Notes: generated from the sequence alone by a model not told the origin. 64,000 nt of DNA from Pelagicoccus sp. SDUM812002 (GCF_031127835.1 NZ_JARXHX010000008.1:62001-126000), one strand, 5' to 3'; positions 15,001 through 20,233 are shown, numbered from the stretch's first letter. A program made the numbers and translations.

Positions 15001-16242
15001 GGCGAATTGGTTCTGGAGGCGGATATCGAAGTATTTGGCATGATCGAGCTGGAAGCGAATGCCTTGACTGCTCAGGCGGCTACGCTGCAAACCACCGAAG
15101 GCAGCCTCACGCTTTACCTCTCCGGCGATGTTTCTCTCGATGTTGACTCGTCGATCAGCGCTCTGCTTGGCGACGCGTTGATCCAAATCGGCGGCGATCT
15201 GACGCTCGGTTCCCTAGACGCAGGCCGTAAGCTCGAGCTGATCGTTTCTGGCTCGGTGAAAGCGGTTTCCAGCGCGGCGGATGCGGCCCTGATCACTGCC
15301 GGTTACCTACGCCTCTACGCTTCCGGTTCGGTTGGCAGCGTATCCGCGCCGATAGTTATGGAAACGGACCGCACCGATTTGAAGGCTGAAGGAAGCTTGA
15401 GCTTCGAACACCGCGGCTCCTTTGAGGCAGGTCGCTTCGGTCTCGACCTGAAGAGCAGCGCCAGCCAGAGCATCCACCTCGTCTTCGATGGTGAAATCGG
15501 CAGCAAGGGCGGAGCGATTGTCGACCGCGGAAACGGTACGATCGAAATCGAGTCTGCCGGCGACTTGGTGATCAATACCACGGTTCGCAGCGAAAATGGC
15601 ACGATAGAGCTTTCTGGCGAGCGAGTGCTCATGGGTAGCGACAGCGATGCCGCAATCGAGGCACCAAACGGACGTGTCATTCTGATCGCTCGCTCGGGTA
15701 TCGGTTCAACGGATACGCCAGTTAGCTTCGATTCCCCAGAAGTGGAAGCCGTGTCCAACGGTGGTTCGATCGATCTTGAAGCGCTTGCGGCGACGGAGAT
15801 TGTAGGCAACGGCGTTCGTTTGCTCGGTGGCACTGGACACCTCACCTTCACCGTCGCTTCCGGAAAGCTCGATCTCACCGCAAACCTCGTTAACGCAGGC
15901 AGCGGCGCCACTTTGATCGACGTGCTCAAAGGCGCTTTCGCCATGGATGTGACCGGTCGCTTGGAAACGGGCGCTGGATCCCTGACGCTTCGTGCGGTAG
16001 GCGACCTCGTAATCTCTAGAGCGGTGACTGCGGGTTCAGTAACGTTCACCAGTAGTTCGGGCTCGATCCTCCGGCTTGAAGAAGCTTCCGGAGCGAACCT
16101 CGTTGCTTCCTCCGTACCGCGTATCCAGGCTTTCGGGCTGGTTGACCTTGTTGTCGAAGCTGACGAAGTGGTCGTGAATGGAGCTACCATCTTCCGCCGC
16201 GGCAGTGGGTTTATCGTAATCTTTCTCGTATTTGGCCAATGA
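1..16242 (+). CDS. Giant repetitive surface adhesin, 5' end outside window
   Basis: The frame is open from base 1 (a GTG lies at 10, but codons before it are also open), so at least 5,413 residues are seen and the true start is upstream. From N to C: RTX-like glycine/aspartate nonapeptides (for example GGVGNDTIT), a block of Gly-rich 'ITNPGSGY' modules, then several thousand residues of beta-helix-like Gly/Ala/Ser/Thr/Asp repeats in the style of filamentous haemagglutinins. No catalytic domain, autotransporter barrel, PEP-CTERM or type IX tail is seen. The C-terminus ends in a short hydrophobic segment (FIVIFLVFGQ). The stop TGA overlaps the next gene's ATG. Family knowledge supports a secreted or surface filament for adhesion or biofilm; the export route is inferred only. 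The large antisense frames here are by-products of repetitive codon use. Confidence 0.85.
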   Translation, partial: FTGVSRVVGYAGKGNDVINASGLNGIDVEIEGGVGNDTITIGSVHASDESYIRGDTGDDVISVGGGIVTIEGGSGKDSLSGGSGTNTFMPGSDADTIVGGGAGSYNFVVLDSYFGAVDATGLKSTAEVNRLDFTDLFSPLNGTIQGTGTSTIAAGGNDTLSFQMPDITEIRGGQGRDELVFTDPTTHSDGLLLRGGLGNDTYEFNGEDMSDVAAAGITIDDDFIPLNAAIVSNVTLTDCGGIVKAELSNTGYGYTTVPEVVITDATGTGARAVASIDKYGRVSNIYFVAKGKNYSDSVSVTLVNRVSSNDKVVFNVNPSQQGVFEISRVDDYHVISKGGKDIRFGDEIENVAVNAVASHATVGDLNLSGRFDLDVDKFTQSSQISADTIVISTFQGFAVEHPLAAINNGDVTLDVRGNGTAATALPIVSGGRVIGYTITNPGSNYNFDPLVTVDGGASGSGALGVGQIGSSGALTGVSVINQGSQYSTLPVPQVAITSPNSIYLDASISSSAAGSPIGAGDGRGTITLRSRQGGVITSAETRLQSGSGVEWVNGDFRYLNTNTLEDIVSGGMGATAEAVLDADGRITAINVTDGGAGYNLDFLPSVKIDGVAEATAVIDSATGQVTGFNITNPGAGYALAPSVEIVSNGLSKLVTTGQTRQIKAANGFLILDTATSVGIADRPILTDVRDLVAVAESVGNSEINVLENDGFSIGYRDGINGVSTKDSDINIATFSGSIDLGAPVQRTNAGGDLLWQDAEKTIPIYETYGEQTVVNGKVYEIGDILYRGGRLGSGDGNITIVADDVDVNSFVDSNNGNRLSIRPVSPIVPLGMAGSRARASAVVEDGQVVSLSLDWLGRGYESAPLIYINAPGDRSFGVSSIRNGQVSDLEVTYGGTRYQSNPTVTLSAPDLDGGTQATATAHVNGLFGGAVTSGGSGYTSAPTLSISAPDVDWGTQATAEAVIDGLGKVIGYTITNPGSGYTTAPTVSVSGGGGSGAVIALDHESELGVVTAMRLTNAGSGYTNSPQIEIAAPGQQARAVAVVENGKVTGYTITNPGSNYTFTPRVTIAQPYDFGLDEDEIDYFQEGFGSFEVGREDGRNEVVTATPVFQDSLVLRGDEFFFENTTVKGSLIVYGAGTTSHFSDGVTDVTEGILYNDALIINEGATHRFNSGSYITFQNPGTLNGTAGGDAEHVILNAAGNITIEGKIGGTGPLGSLTIENAQTVNFGDDVYIDGDLILENVGSVSFDGEVHVTGNIIIQNASDVRFNLSVEVGGDIQIGDSSDYEAVRSISFASAAQLNFSGAADLFARDFVTFGASVGNNPSYTPDSLTIGSNGGVSFSNTAEVNLGTSPLTIAAAANVIFSNNVFVGDLQIQQASGNVDFQQFVVVNSLDVTTTGTNALVKVNFMEVGDGDAVITANNIDLVGAVTSAGIASDLTLKPHDTARAISIGNSVIGAPSFFNRLDLNGNDLLAVQPGFNSVNIGDAQNGTGTVYFGLVGTQLSGVSAEFRNRTQVYGGDIVVTQPFDINPDVDYFRMVARTGSITINKTINNAQGGTLEERNGWLRLEAAENIIVNADVFALDKISLNAGRGVAGTGTDTTSFDWTGTAQLGSATVNTTGGLYTTASSGDSRIEIVAGENGGDIILNGDTAEVSILEATRGSDSSIVLHAPAGAITQSSGRIVANLLSVEADSDVTLRTVVDTITTQTIDAGVIPSASDKTVAGIVITGAGSLNLTDIDGLKIENVNTNGGDVTMTAEGSLGNLEVGNIDAISGAITLTADGAILDLDTADDSIANLVTSGNVTLDAKTGIGGAGGNEDLDTDIGGLAATNRFSGGIYITEADTLTVFGPVTTLAGNGPILLTVTTGDLTQDVAITAHGSGSIALAVENGNYVQNADVSSTSGSIDIDVTNGSLTMADGTTTSTGDAGIDIAATGDVSLSLVQNGSADVAITAGSGVSVSGAIIDNTVAETPNIISEALLRLEAETGIGATGTADINITVPRLTATNRTSGDIYIRATDQLEVVADGLHTLSGDGSISLEVASDNLYLNGTVTAQGAGIVDVIAEAGTIFQNQDITAGEGITLEAVDGSIAMADGAVAQNRIGQIEYKATADIYLSRLITESGNDSGAVYRVATVVVTAGNGTNNGSIVDNTVAETTNIDTTASDGVITLSAATGIGSVGTEKDVNFAGRYLTADNRISGDIVLTGFNGLADVTVDRGGVTNQSSSGSIYLTLPSGDLELASLVRAFSSGDVILDVDLGTLTLRSTAEIRSATGNISVDANSITQEGDIATGDAGTIDLLADVGGISMTDGTSTTSVNGNVSLDAVGSIELSVVSSTDAQITVSSSAENIVDNTAAETPNVQTTGLVVLEAATGIGSLGAGDLNTEAGTLSAVNTTSGLIVITEETAVEIVGTGLENAAANGSILFRSLAGSITLSAAVVSGNSGQVFVEASGADSDIVANANVTANAANITFLAADSITISSKLEAATSGTVDIEALNGSVTIEGTGRIVSNDDSVRIVGQTDVALTGVDAGAGDVTVQAIDGSVTDGGDVSRDVIASALRILAGVGIGSSDAIDTTVTTLAAAAAAGGIRFSDTDDIVIGTVAIVTVKRVSFANTLSDVSDSAATTDLSASDAGDIELISETGSITLNDGVDADSIAIETTGGSIEITAALNIGQNANVVTESAGTISITATAGELRMADGTQTISEVGDIALAAGTDALLSIVTATTGALTIEAGDQVVDNTASEAPNLVTSTTAHVISVNGIGDVNTADIDTSVGTLTAFNSTSGNIVFEEADSLIIGAAGIVAQAGNSNVVVTVFEGDLTVNGPVTASGSGNLLLETEDDSNNGVELIVNAAVTTATGNLSIISDGDLRMLAGSSAIVEDGAGELVLWSRFGYLEMAADAIAQTDAQSILLRSTESVALGVVDARSNEDRLAESLAGQAAWGYVHIDAQDGAILDAKGRLEDAINIYASELYAEATAGIGLLGSGTDNAIEIEVATLTAQNTTSGHVNFLDSSSLTVGATAGKSINSVHIDATLNALSAAANAGVTTEAGNGSIVVRTGSGDLTVGEAVLAHGSGKIMLSASAALTANADVSSSSGHVSILAVDQLALTAGVTISTGSTGTIDLESSTGSIAMNDTALIDAANGDVRLEAAGSITLGGVETAADVSLIASNGSILDAGDSFTDVVANRLRVVAGNGFGVFDAVGSSTNAIETSVSTFSARAGSGGVNILESNGLTIDNVDVTVQRVGADAELTATTDETQSDVDTISGNGSIVIRAAAGSITLNDGTAEDDTSAISANGAGNVLVAAEGSGADITVNAGIASGTGHLTLASQGGVELTAGANLETAGEGTIELLAAAGDISLSDSSKIQSVEGDIRLLASDSIVLGGIETDANVSLIAATGSISDAGDTYIDVAAAGLRIVTGVGIGSSANAIETSVDTLTARANAGGVFVLESDAIAVDDVAVTIKRVALTSAVSTITDATQSDIFTEVGNGSIILRTSDGTITLNDGTAAANNTAISANGSGVILLAASGDDSDVVANADILSGSGHISIQADDSVTFTATADTATTGTGTIDLVANAGDITLSDTSKLSSQNGDIRLVAAKSIYLGGVETLASVSLIATTGSVLDNGDTFTDVVAAGLRVEAGVGLGSSANAIETNITSLSVRATAGGVNIVEANDLLVGDVATTVQRVESDATVSAIAEATQSDVATLSGNGSIVIRTTNGTITLSDGTAAADNTSISANGTGIVLISASGSGQNIIANADIKSGSGHISLVAANAITFTASADARTAGTGTIEVRALAGNVTLSDTSKLLAANGDIRVVVQGSIYLGGIETGSDVSLIATTGSVLDNGDSFVDVVASGLRIEAAVGVGTLANAIETTIATLSARATSGSINILETNALIIDDVAVSIQRAAFDFSVSTQTDAAQSDIVTTAGNGSIILRTTTGSITLNDGTTSDNDAAIIAHGSGNILVSAGGTGSDIVAIADVVSSTGHVSLVAADAITFNGTADVRAAAAGSIELRALAGNVTLSNQSKLFTVTGDIRVVAANTILVGSIETQANVSLIAQTGSILDNGDAAVDVIASGLRLSAAIGVGSTSNAIETTVSTLSARATSGGISILESAAITVDDVAVSIERVSSAATVSTISDAAQSDLVTSSGNGAIILRTTTGSITLNDGTAADDNAAVAAHGSGVILISANGAGSDITVNANATSGTGHLSFYSAVAIALNADLTTAGSGTIELIAAAGDVTMANGSDVTASSGDIRIQAKGTINLAGVKTSADVSLIAETGSILDNGDLAIDVEAARLRLVAAIGVGSSANAIETKVGTLSARATSGGINILESDDLVVGDVVVSISRVAANAAVSTVTDATQSDVITTAGNGSIVLLTSNGSITLDDGTAATNNRAVSAHGSGLVLISASGSGKGVNANADIVSGSGSISVLASDAITFASNADVITSGTGTIDLEATAGSVTLNDKSKLSSANGDIRVAAGNTITLGGISTNTNVSLIAGSGSILDGGDTYVDVVANGLRMVAGNGIGTASNSIESAVVTLSARANASGISLLESDGLTISDVSASVRRVSNSMTTSTVADATQSDVRTLSGNGAILIRSTSGELTLEDGSAADDDNAVVAHGSGSISIDAIAGSILAEAGIASSSGNISLAAAKDVIFYGATTVKTGGNGTIDINAKTGAVTQSDHSLFSAGNGDIRVAAATTISLGGIRTNADVSLVAAAVVDGGDHWVDVFAAGLRIAAVSGAGTAANDLETRLGLLSASITEGDLYLKNAGSLGIGAVSTSVTRVASDGSTSSINDAALGNFEVSGSASITTTIGSITLNDGDSDGVSMIVDGQLSLVSASSITLNAALEANTLLANAKRGAIQLNAGVAAVNARLEASDGIFQKVVLAGDAVTASERVDLISSKGVGRSGRGSFTVSAPVVSLDIKSGSVYLTLAGETEIAGARLKSDGSFYLSQKSSDLTITDHVKVEDGSLFWSLPGELVLEADIEVFGMIELEANALTAQAATLQTTEGSLTLYLSGDVSLDVDSSISALLGDALIQIGGDLTLGSLDAGRKLELIVSGSVKAVSSAADAALITAGYLRLYASGSVGSVSAPIVMETDRTDLKAEGSLSFEHRGSFEAGRFGLDLKSSASQSIHLVFDGEIGSKGGAIVDRGNGTIEIESAGDLVINTTVRSENGTIELSGERVLMGSDSDAAIEAPNGRVILIARSGIGSTDTPVSFDSPEVEAVSNGGSIDLEALAATEIVGNGVRLLGGTGHLTFTVASGKLDLTANLVNAGSGATLIDVLKGAFAMDVTGRLETGAGSLTLRAVGDLVISRAVTAGSVTFTSSSGSILRLEEASGANLVASSVPRIQAFGLVDLVVEADEVVVNGATIFRRGSGFIVIFLVFGQ
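28..620 (+). repeat. RTX-like calcium-binding nonapeptide region within giant adhesin
   Basis: Translated motifs such as GGVGNDTIT, GDTGDDVIS, GGSGKDSLS and GGLGNDTYE follow the GGxGxDxxx pattern of calcium-binding beta-rolls. They are spaced irregularly rather than in one uninterrupted roll. In type I secreted proteins such repeats normally lie near the C-terminus; here they precede more than 5,000 residues. Confidence 0.6.
1230..3210 (+). repeat. Tandem 'GYTITNPGSGY' modules within giant adhesin
   Basis: At least seven modules of roughly 40-60 residues share the core V-x-G-Y-T-I-T-N-P-G-S-x-Y followed by a PxVxI strand. Examples lie near 1300, 1770, 1870, 2900 and 3140. At DNA level, 1312-1335 and 3157-3180 are identical over 24 bases, so copies still exchange sequence or duplicated recently. 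Function of the module is unknown to me. Confidence 0.7.
5851..14660 (+). repeat. Array of 186-229-residue beta-helix repeats within giant adhesin
   Basis: Repeat starts were aligned on the core V-S-L-I-A-x-x-G-S-I-x-D-x-G-D and its older form with D-N-T-x-A-E-x-P-N. Nine regular units start at 8845, 9508, 10195, 10864, 11533, 12202, 12865, 13534 and 14197, with periods of 663, 687, 669, 669, 669, 663, 669 and 663 bp. Four more divergent units start near 5851, 6409, 7021 and 7609, with another near 8197, at 558-648 bp spacing. Each regular unit contains a GLR-x-x-x-G-x-G segment, S-x-x-x-A-I-E-T, a TQSD segment and I-T-L-N-D-G-T. The last unit is degenerate. Uniform spacing suggests recent unequal-crossover expansion of the 3' part. 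Confidence 0.8.
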
Positions 16243-17423
16243 TTCGACCCGCAAAAGATTTCTTAAGATTCGCGCTAGCCGTATTCGCGGCACTGCTAGG
16301 CTTCATGCCTTTCGCGGTAGGGGAGGTGTCTTTCCTGAATCGCGGTCTTGTTGATGTGGAAGTCGCTGGCGACGTGTTGCTCGCGATTAGCACGGACGGG
16401 GAATTGCTCCGTTCGACCAACGACGGCAGTTCGTTTAGCGTGAGTTTCACTTCGGATCCATTCGAGAAGCCGCAAGCGCTCGCTGCCAGTGGCCAAGTTG
16501 TTATCGCGGTCTGCGAAGGGGGCGTGGTGCTGCGTAGCGGCGATGCCGGTGTGACGTGGGGCGAAGCGAGCTTTCCGTTAAGCTTCGCGACTTTGACCAG
16601 TGCCGCCACAAATGGCGCCGGTACGTGGATCGCTGCGGGCCAATCGACAGGCAAAGGGTATCTCCTGCGCTCGACAGACAATGGCGTGAATTGGAGCTCG
16701 GTTGCTTTTTCGCAAGAAGGATCAATTGAGACAATCGACTACGATACCACTGCCACGACTTGGATGCTTGGAGGCTGGAAATTGAGTGGAGGGCGAACCG
16801 GCATCGCCTTTCGGTCTACCAATGGAACGAGTTGGAGCGAAGTCACCCTGCCAGCGGAGACGACATCGGTTTCCGCAATCACGGCAAATGGAGCGGGTCA
16901 GTTCGGCATGGTAGGAGCGAATGGCTTTCTCGCGGTTCTCGCGACCGATGGCTCCGTTATCGCGAGCGATTCCCAGACGTTTAGCGAAACTCTAACTGCG
17001 ATTGATTTTTCCTCCGCAGGTGATTGGATAGCCGGTGGCATGGAGAACCTGTTGATTCGCTTTGCGTTGGCCGGGGAAGAATTGACTACGAGCGTTGCCC
17101 AAGCATCTTTGCCCGGAGCTCCGGAGGTTGCGGCAATTAGTGAAGATGCGTCCGGCAGACTGTTTGTCGCATCGGAAGTTGGATTTGAAGCGAGCGTGCC
17201 GGATCCAAAGGTCCGGATCGACCTGACGGACGGAGAGCTCGTGATCACAGCGACGGGACTGGGTCTCGGTAGAGAGTATTCGCTGCTCAAATCAACGGAC
17301 CTACTCGCCTTCGAAGAGGTGCCGGACAGCTCCTTCGTGGCGACAAGTGGCACGACTCGATGGATTGTTTCGCAGGAATTGGCAGAAACTACTCCGGTTT
17401 TCTGGAAACTAGCCGAGAATTAA
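16239..17423 (+). CDS. Secreted BNR/YCF48-like propeller protein
   Basis: A 394-residue protein whose ATG overlaps the giant adhesin's stop (ATGA), so translation is probably coupled; no separate ribosome-binding site is visible. Residues about 7-29 form a signal peptide (basic start, then FALAVFAALLGFMPFAVG). The mature part has BNR/Asp-box-like blades: STNDGSSFS, SGDAGVTWG, STDNGVNWS and STNGTSWSE. The last 75 residues (YSLLKSTDLLAFEEV...FWKLAEN) resemble the C-terminal beta-sandwich common on Verrucomicrobial secreted proteins. The substrate is unknown. Its position between the adhesin and a barrel suggests an accessory surface factor, which is inference. Confidence 0.7.
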   Translation: MIRPAKDFLRFALAVFAALLGFMPFAVGEVSFLNRGLVDVEVAGDVLLAISTDGELLRSTNDGSSFSVSFTSDPFEKPQALAASGQVVIAVCEGGVVLRSGDAGVTWGEASFPLSFATLTSAATNGAGTWIAAGQSTGKGYLLRSTDNGVNWSSVAFSQEGSIETIDYDTTATTWMLGGWKLSGGRTGIAFRSTNGTSWSEVTLPAETTSVSAITANGAGQFGMVGANGFLAVLATDGSVIASDSQTFSETLTAIDFSSAGDWIAGGMENLLIRFALAGEELTTSVAQASLPGAPEVAAISEDASGRLFVASEVGFEASVPDPKVRIDLTDGELVITATGLGLGREYSLLKSTDLLAFEEVPDSSFVATSGTTRWIVSQELAETTPVFWKLAEN

Positions 17424-17510
17424 AGGGCACAGTGAAAGAGTTTGCGAAGGCCGTGTGAAGATGACGGTTTCGCTTTTGCTAGGCACTAATCTAACACGGG
17501 AATTACAGTT

Positions 17511-18524
17511 ATGACTCATTTGGTTAACATTCGAAATGGACTCCTGCTTGGGGCAATCCTTCTAGGGACGGGACTCAAAGCTCAGGTCGGAAATTTCGAC
17601 AGTATGAACAGCTACGTCGCTCCGCTCGAAGCGCGTCTCGCGGATATCCGTAGCTTGCCGGCAAACGCCATCGGCTCGGACGTCAAGCAGCCGGACTTTT
17701 CGATCGGGTATTTTAGTAACGACCTTGATATCGATCAAGACGTCGGACGTTTCCAATGGGATTCTCAGTGGGACTCGCTCCAACTCTCCTACGGGTACCG
17801 GAAGGCCGATTGGCGATTTGGCATTTTGGCCTCTTTCCAGGATGGCGATATCGAATCAAGGGAGATCAACGATGAGGTTCCCGACCCGGCTTTTGGCAAC
17901 CTAACGCACGATGGCTGGATCGGAGGGCTTTATGTTGGATATGACTGGCATCCGTTTTCTCTTACCTTTGTAGCGGGAGAAGGGTCATCTGAAAACAAGA
18001 TGGATCGCAGCAGTGATCTTGGCCCTACCTACGGTCTTTCAACTGCGGTTTTCGACACTGACAGTCAATTTCTCATCGGCACCCTAAAGATGGAGCATTT
18101 CCTCTGGGAGGACCAGTTGATCTACCCGTTTCTCAGTTTCGGTTTTGCGGAGATCGATGCAGATGGTTTCGAAGAGAGCGGCGGTCCCGATCGCCGGATT
18201 GTTTCGGATTTTAGCGATAGTCAGAACTTTCTGGAATTAGGAATAAGCTTTGAGAGCGGGCAAAACTGGTACTCGCCTGAATTTGCTTTTTCTTATTGGG
18301 TAGATCTCTCGAACGACGACGTCCTCATCGACGTGGATGCAGCGAATGGGACGAACCTCGGCACGCTTGTGGTTCCCAACGCAGTTGAAAGTCTCCTCAA
18401 AGGAAGCATCGCGTTAGATCGTAATATCTCCGACCATTGGAACATTAGAGTAGGCTTGGATTACGCCACTGGTGACTCGACGGACATCTTCGGGTTCGGT
18501 GTGCAAGCCCAGTGGACTTACTAG
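17511..18524 (+). CDS. Outer-membrane beta-barrel, autotransporter-domain-like
   Basis: A 337-residue protein with an N-terminal signal peptide (residues about 8-25, cleavage near LKA-QV). From residue about 60 to the end, alternating aromatic/polar strands with glycines appear (LQLSYGYRK, WIGGLYVGYDW, FGFGVQAQWTY). The chain ends in an aromatic residue, as outer-membrane barrels do. Size and strand spacing fit a roughly 12-strand autotransporter-type translocator domain, but encoded as a separate protein. There is no POTRA domain, so it is not a TpsB-type partner. It lies 87 bp after the propeller gene and ends before a terminator, so adhesin, propeller and barrel probably form one operon. 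A role in surface display of the adhesin is inferred. Confidence 0.65.
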   Translation: MTHLVNIRNGLLLGAILLGTGLKAQVGNFDSMNSYVAPLEARLADIRSLPANAIGSDVKQPDFSIGYFSNDLDIDQDVGRFQWDSQWDSLQLSYGYRKADWRFGILASFQDGDIESREINDEVPDPAFGNLTHDGWIGGLYVGYDWHPFSLTFVAGEGSSENKMDRSSDLGPTYGLSTAVFDTDSQFLIGTLKMEHFLWEDQLIYPFLSFGFAEIDADGFEESGGPDRRIVSDFSDSQNFLELGISFESGQNWYSPEFAFSYWVDLSNDDVLIDVDAANGTNLGTLVVPNAVESLLKGSIALDRNISDHWNIRVGLDYATGDSTDIFGFGVQAQWTY

Positions 18525-18562
18525 GCTTCATCTCCAACAGCGAATCTTGATACATGGAAAGA

Positions 18563-18590
18563 CCGTCACACTCGCGTGTGGCGGTTTTTT
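18563..18590 (+). terminator. Intrinsic terminator after barrel gene
   Basis: Nine-base stem CCGTCACAC/GTGTGGCGG (one G-T pair) with a TCGC loop, followed directly by six T. It closes the adhesin-propeller-barrel unit. Confidence 0.85.
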
Positions 18591-18762
18591 ATGGCCGGGT
18601 GGTTGGGCACCGGGGTATGCCTGACTTATCACGCGGTTTTTTCGATGGTTCAGTTACATTGAGCGAGTAGGACGTTTATCCTCGGGGAGGGGGGAGCTGC
18701 CTTGGAAAGCCGTTTCGATCATCTCTGGGGCGATTAGGCGAGGCTTGACGGTCCTGTTCGTC

Positions 18763-18975
18763 TCATAGATCGGTCACCGCGTGAAAGAAGGTGATTAGGT
18801 TCTGATCCACTGTATTGTCAAAGCCGATACGTTTGCTGATTTCCTCGAGCCGCTCGTACTCTTCCTGTGCCTTCTTCCGGTCCGTTCGAGAGACTTCTTT
18901 CAGAGGAACATCGATTGGCGCGTACCCAACGATCCAAGGTTTTATCGCTTCAGCAGGGAAGGAAGTTGCACACAC
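18763..18975 (-). pseudogene. Short unrecognised reading frame, possible gene fragment
   Basis: A 70-residue frame starting 3 bases after the stop of the DUF4143 remnant on the same strand. The sequence is moderately charged (EVSRTDRKKAQEEYERLEEI) and could be coding, but I do not recognise a family. No signal peptide or membrane segment is seen. The setting, next to a broken gene beside a tRNA, suggests debris rather than an intact gene. Confidence 0.25.
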
Positions 18976-18978
18976 CGG

Positions 18979-19413
18979 CTATGCTTGCTTGGTCCAAAGC
19001 TGTGGAAAGGGAACAGCCAAGGTGTTGGGTCCATCCAGCGACAGGATGGAATTCCCATCGTAGAGAACGATCCCGCTTTGGAAATCCTTGCCCGCTTGAT
19101 CGGCAAGGCGACGCAGGCCTTTGCCATCCGAGCTGTTCACGCTGGCCGCCGCTTTGAATTCGACTCCCCAAACCTTGTTGCCGCGAGTGATTACGCAGTC
19201 TACCTCCACCTTGTCTTTGTCTCGATAGTGCCAGAATCGGAGATCCGGATGGGTCCAACCTGCCTCGGCGACTAGTTGCTGCAAGATGAAGGACTCCAGC
19301 AGGTGGCCGAATGGCTTGGTGAAGCGGTTTGAAACAATCCCTCTAAGGGAACTCGTTGTGCTGGAGGAAGGCCAAGGAGTCGCTCCTGTTCGGGAGGAGT
19401 TGGCAGCTCGCAC
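18979..19413 (-). pseudogene. Remnant of AAA-type ATPase with DUF4143 domain (C-terminal part only)
   Basis: Up to 144 residues are readable. From about residue 33 they match the C-terminal nuclease-like part of DUF4143 ATP-binding proteins: FGHLLESFILQQL, FWHYRDKDKVEVDCVI, WGVEFKAAA, GIVLYDG and FAVP-like LAVPFPQLW. The E-V-D...E-x-K residues of the PD-(D/E)xK-like fold are present. The AAA ATPase part (Walker A/B, about 250 residues) is absent upstream, and the first 30 residues are low-quality sequence. It lies just downstream (minus strand) of the tRNA-Gly terminator, a typical position for leftovers of an inserted element. Confidence 0.7.
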
Positions 19414-19469
19414 TCCAAGGTGGATGGAACTGGCGAAGGGTAAGGAGAATAACTGCGTCTATTCCCAGG

Positions 19470-19502
19470 ACAACAAAGGCTTAGCGCCTGGGGCGTTAAG
19501 CC
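19470..19502 (-). terminator. Intrinsic terminator of tRNA-Gly
   Basis: Read on the minus strand: GGCTTAACGCC, loop CCA, GGCGCTAAGCC (one G-T type mismatch), then TTTGTTGT. It lies 8 bases downstream of the tRNA 3' end and on the same strand. Confidence 0.7.
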
Positions 19503-19510
19503 ATGTAAAG

Positions 19511-19584
19511 TGGTGCGGGTAGACGGAATCGAACCGACGCAACCAGTTTGGAAGACTGGAGTTCTACCACTAAACTATACCCGC
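19511..19584 (-). tRNA. tRNA-Gly (anticodon TCC)
   Basis: The minus strand folds as a cloverleaf: acceptor GCGGGTA/TACCCGC, D-arm with GTTTAGTGGTAGAAC, anticodon arm CCAGT-CTTCCAA-ACTGG with anticodon TCC, and T-arm with GGTTCGATTCC. The discriminator base is A and the 3' CCA is encoded (19511-19513). An intrinsic terminator follows. Confidence 0.95.
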
Positions 19585-20052
19585 TTAAGAAGTAGGGTGG
19601 GGGTTAGATCAAAAACGATGGTGGTTGGTCAAGCGTTTTGTCGATTTGAGTGAATTTGGTGTTGCTCGATGTTGGGAATTGGGACGGAAAGCAGGTGCAG
19701 GTTAAATTTCTTCGCTTTTTTTCCAAGTTAGGTCCGAAATGCCGCTACAGTTTGTACTGAGACTTTGGAGACGATTGACAGCAACTGCGTGCAAACTGCC
19801 AATTGGGGAAACTTACGCGCCGGGAAATTTCGTATGCAGAGGAAGAGCAACTGCGAAAAGATGACAATTTGGTAAGAATTAGGGTAAGTATTTAATGGTA
19901 AAAGTGACTGCTTTGGACCTCATTCCCTACTGCGTTGCGCAGTTGTCACACGTCTTTGCACGAACTTTACGTACTACCACTTATCGGTGTTGAGCAGCGG
20001 GCCCAATAGATTTCGGCCAGAAAAATGGTATTGTCTTCTCGGGTTTAGGATT
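19585..20052. other. Intergenic stretch without a recognised gene
   Basis: About 470 bases between the tRNA 5' end and the structured RNA element. No convincing reading frame or RNA family is seen. The tRNA-Gly promoter should lie near its left end on the minus strand, and a promoter for the structured element near its right end; neither can be placed confidently. Confidence 0.5.
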
Positions 20053-20178
20053 CCGATCGAACGCGTCTCTTCGGAGACGGCTAGGGTAACAGCAGGCTAT
20101 ATTCGATCGGGAGATTTTGCTCACATACAAGAGTTGGATTCCTGGGCCGGCGATCTTAGATCGTCGGCCTTCTTGTTT
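20053..20178 (+). ncRNA. Candidate structured RNA (leader or small RNA), unassigned family
   Basis: Two nested perfect stems are visible. The outer 9-bp stem pairs CCGATCGAA (20053-20061) with TTCGATCGG (20102-20110). Inside it, CGTCTC-TTCG-GAGACG (20064-20079) is a 6-bp hairpin with a UUCG tetraloop. A 22-base segment with the conserved-looking purine-rich GCTAGGGTAACAGC follows within the outer stem. A further 35 bases lead to an 11-bp terminator hairpin (20145-20169) with a T-rich tail. The whole sits 55 bases before the start of the next membrane-protein gene. It could be a riboswitch/attenuator leader or an independent small RNA. I could not match it to TPP, cobalamin, GEMM, 6S, SRP or tmRNA consensus elements. 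Confidence 0.45.
20145..20178 (+). terminator. Intrinsic terminator of structured RNA
   Basis: GGCCGGCGATC (20145-20155), loop TTA, GATCGTCGGCC (20159-20169; one G-T wobble), then TTCTTGTTT. No protein gene precedes it on this strand, so it points to a short transcript or an attenuated leader. Confidence 0.65.
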
Positions 20179-20233
20179 GTTGGGATCGGTCAGATTTGGT
20201 CAGGGGCTTGCCAAGGCTGCTCGTTGTGGACAA

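Noticed and set aside
16180-16300. Possible frameshift joining the giant adhesin to the propeller protein
   Set aside because: The downstream gene opens with its own complete signal peptide, so the ATGA overlap is a normal gene junction.
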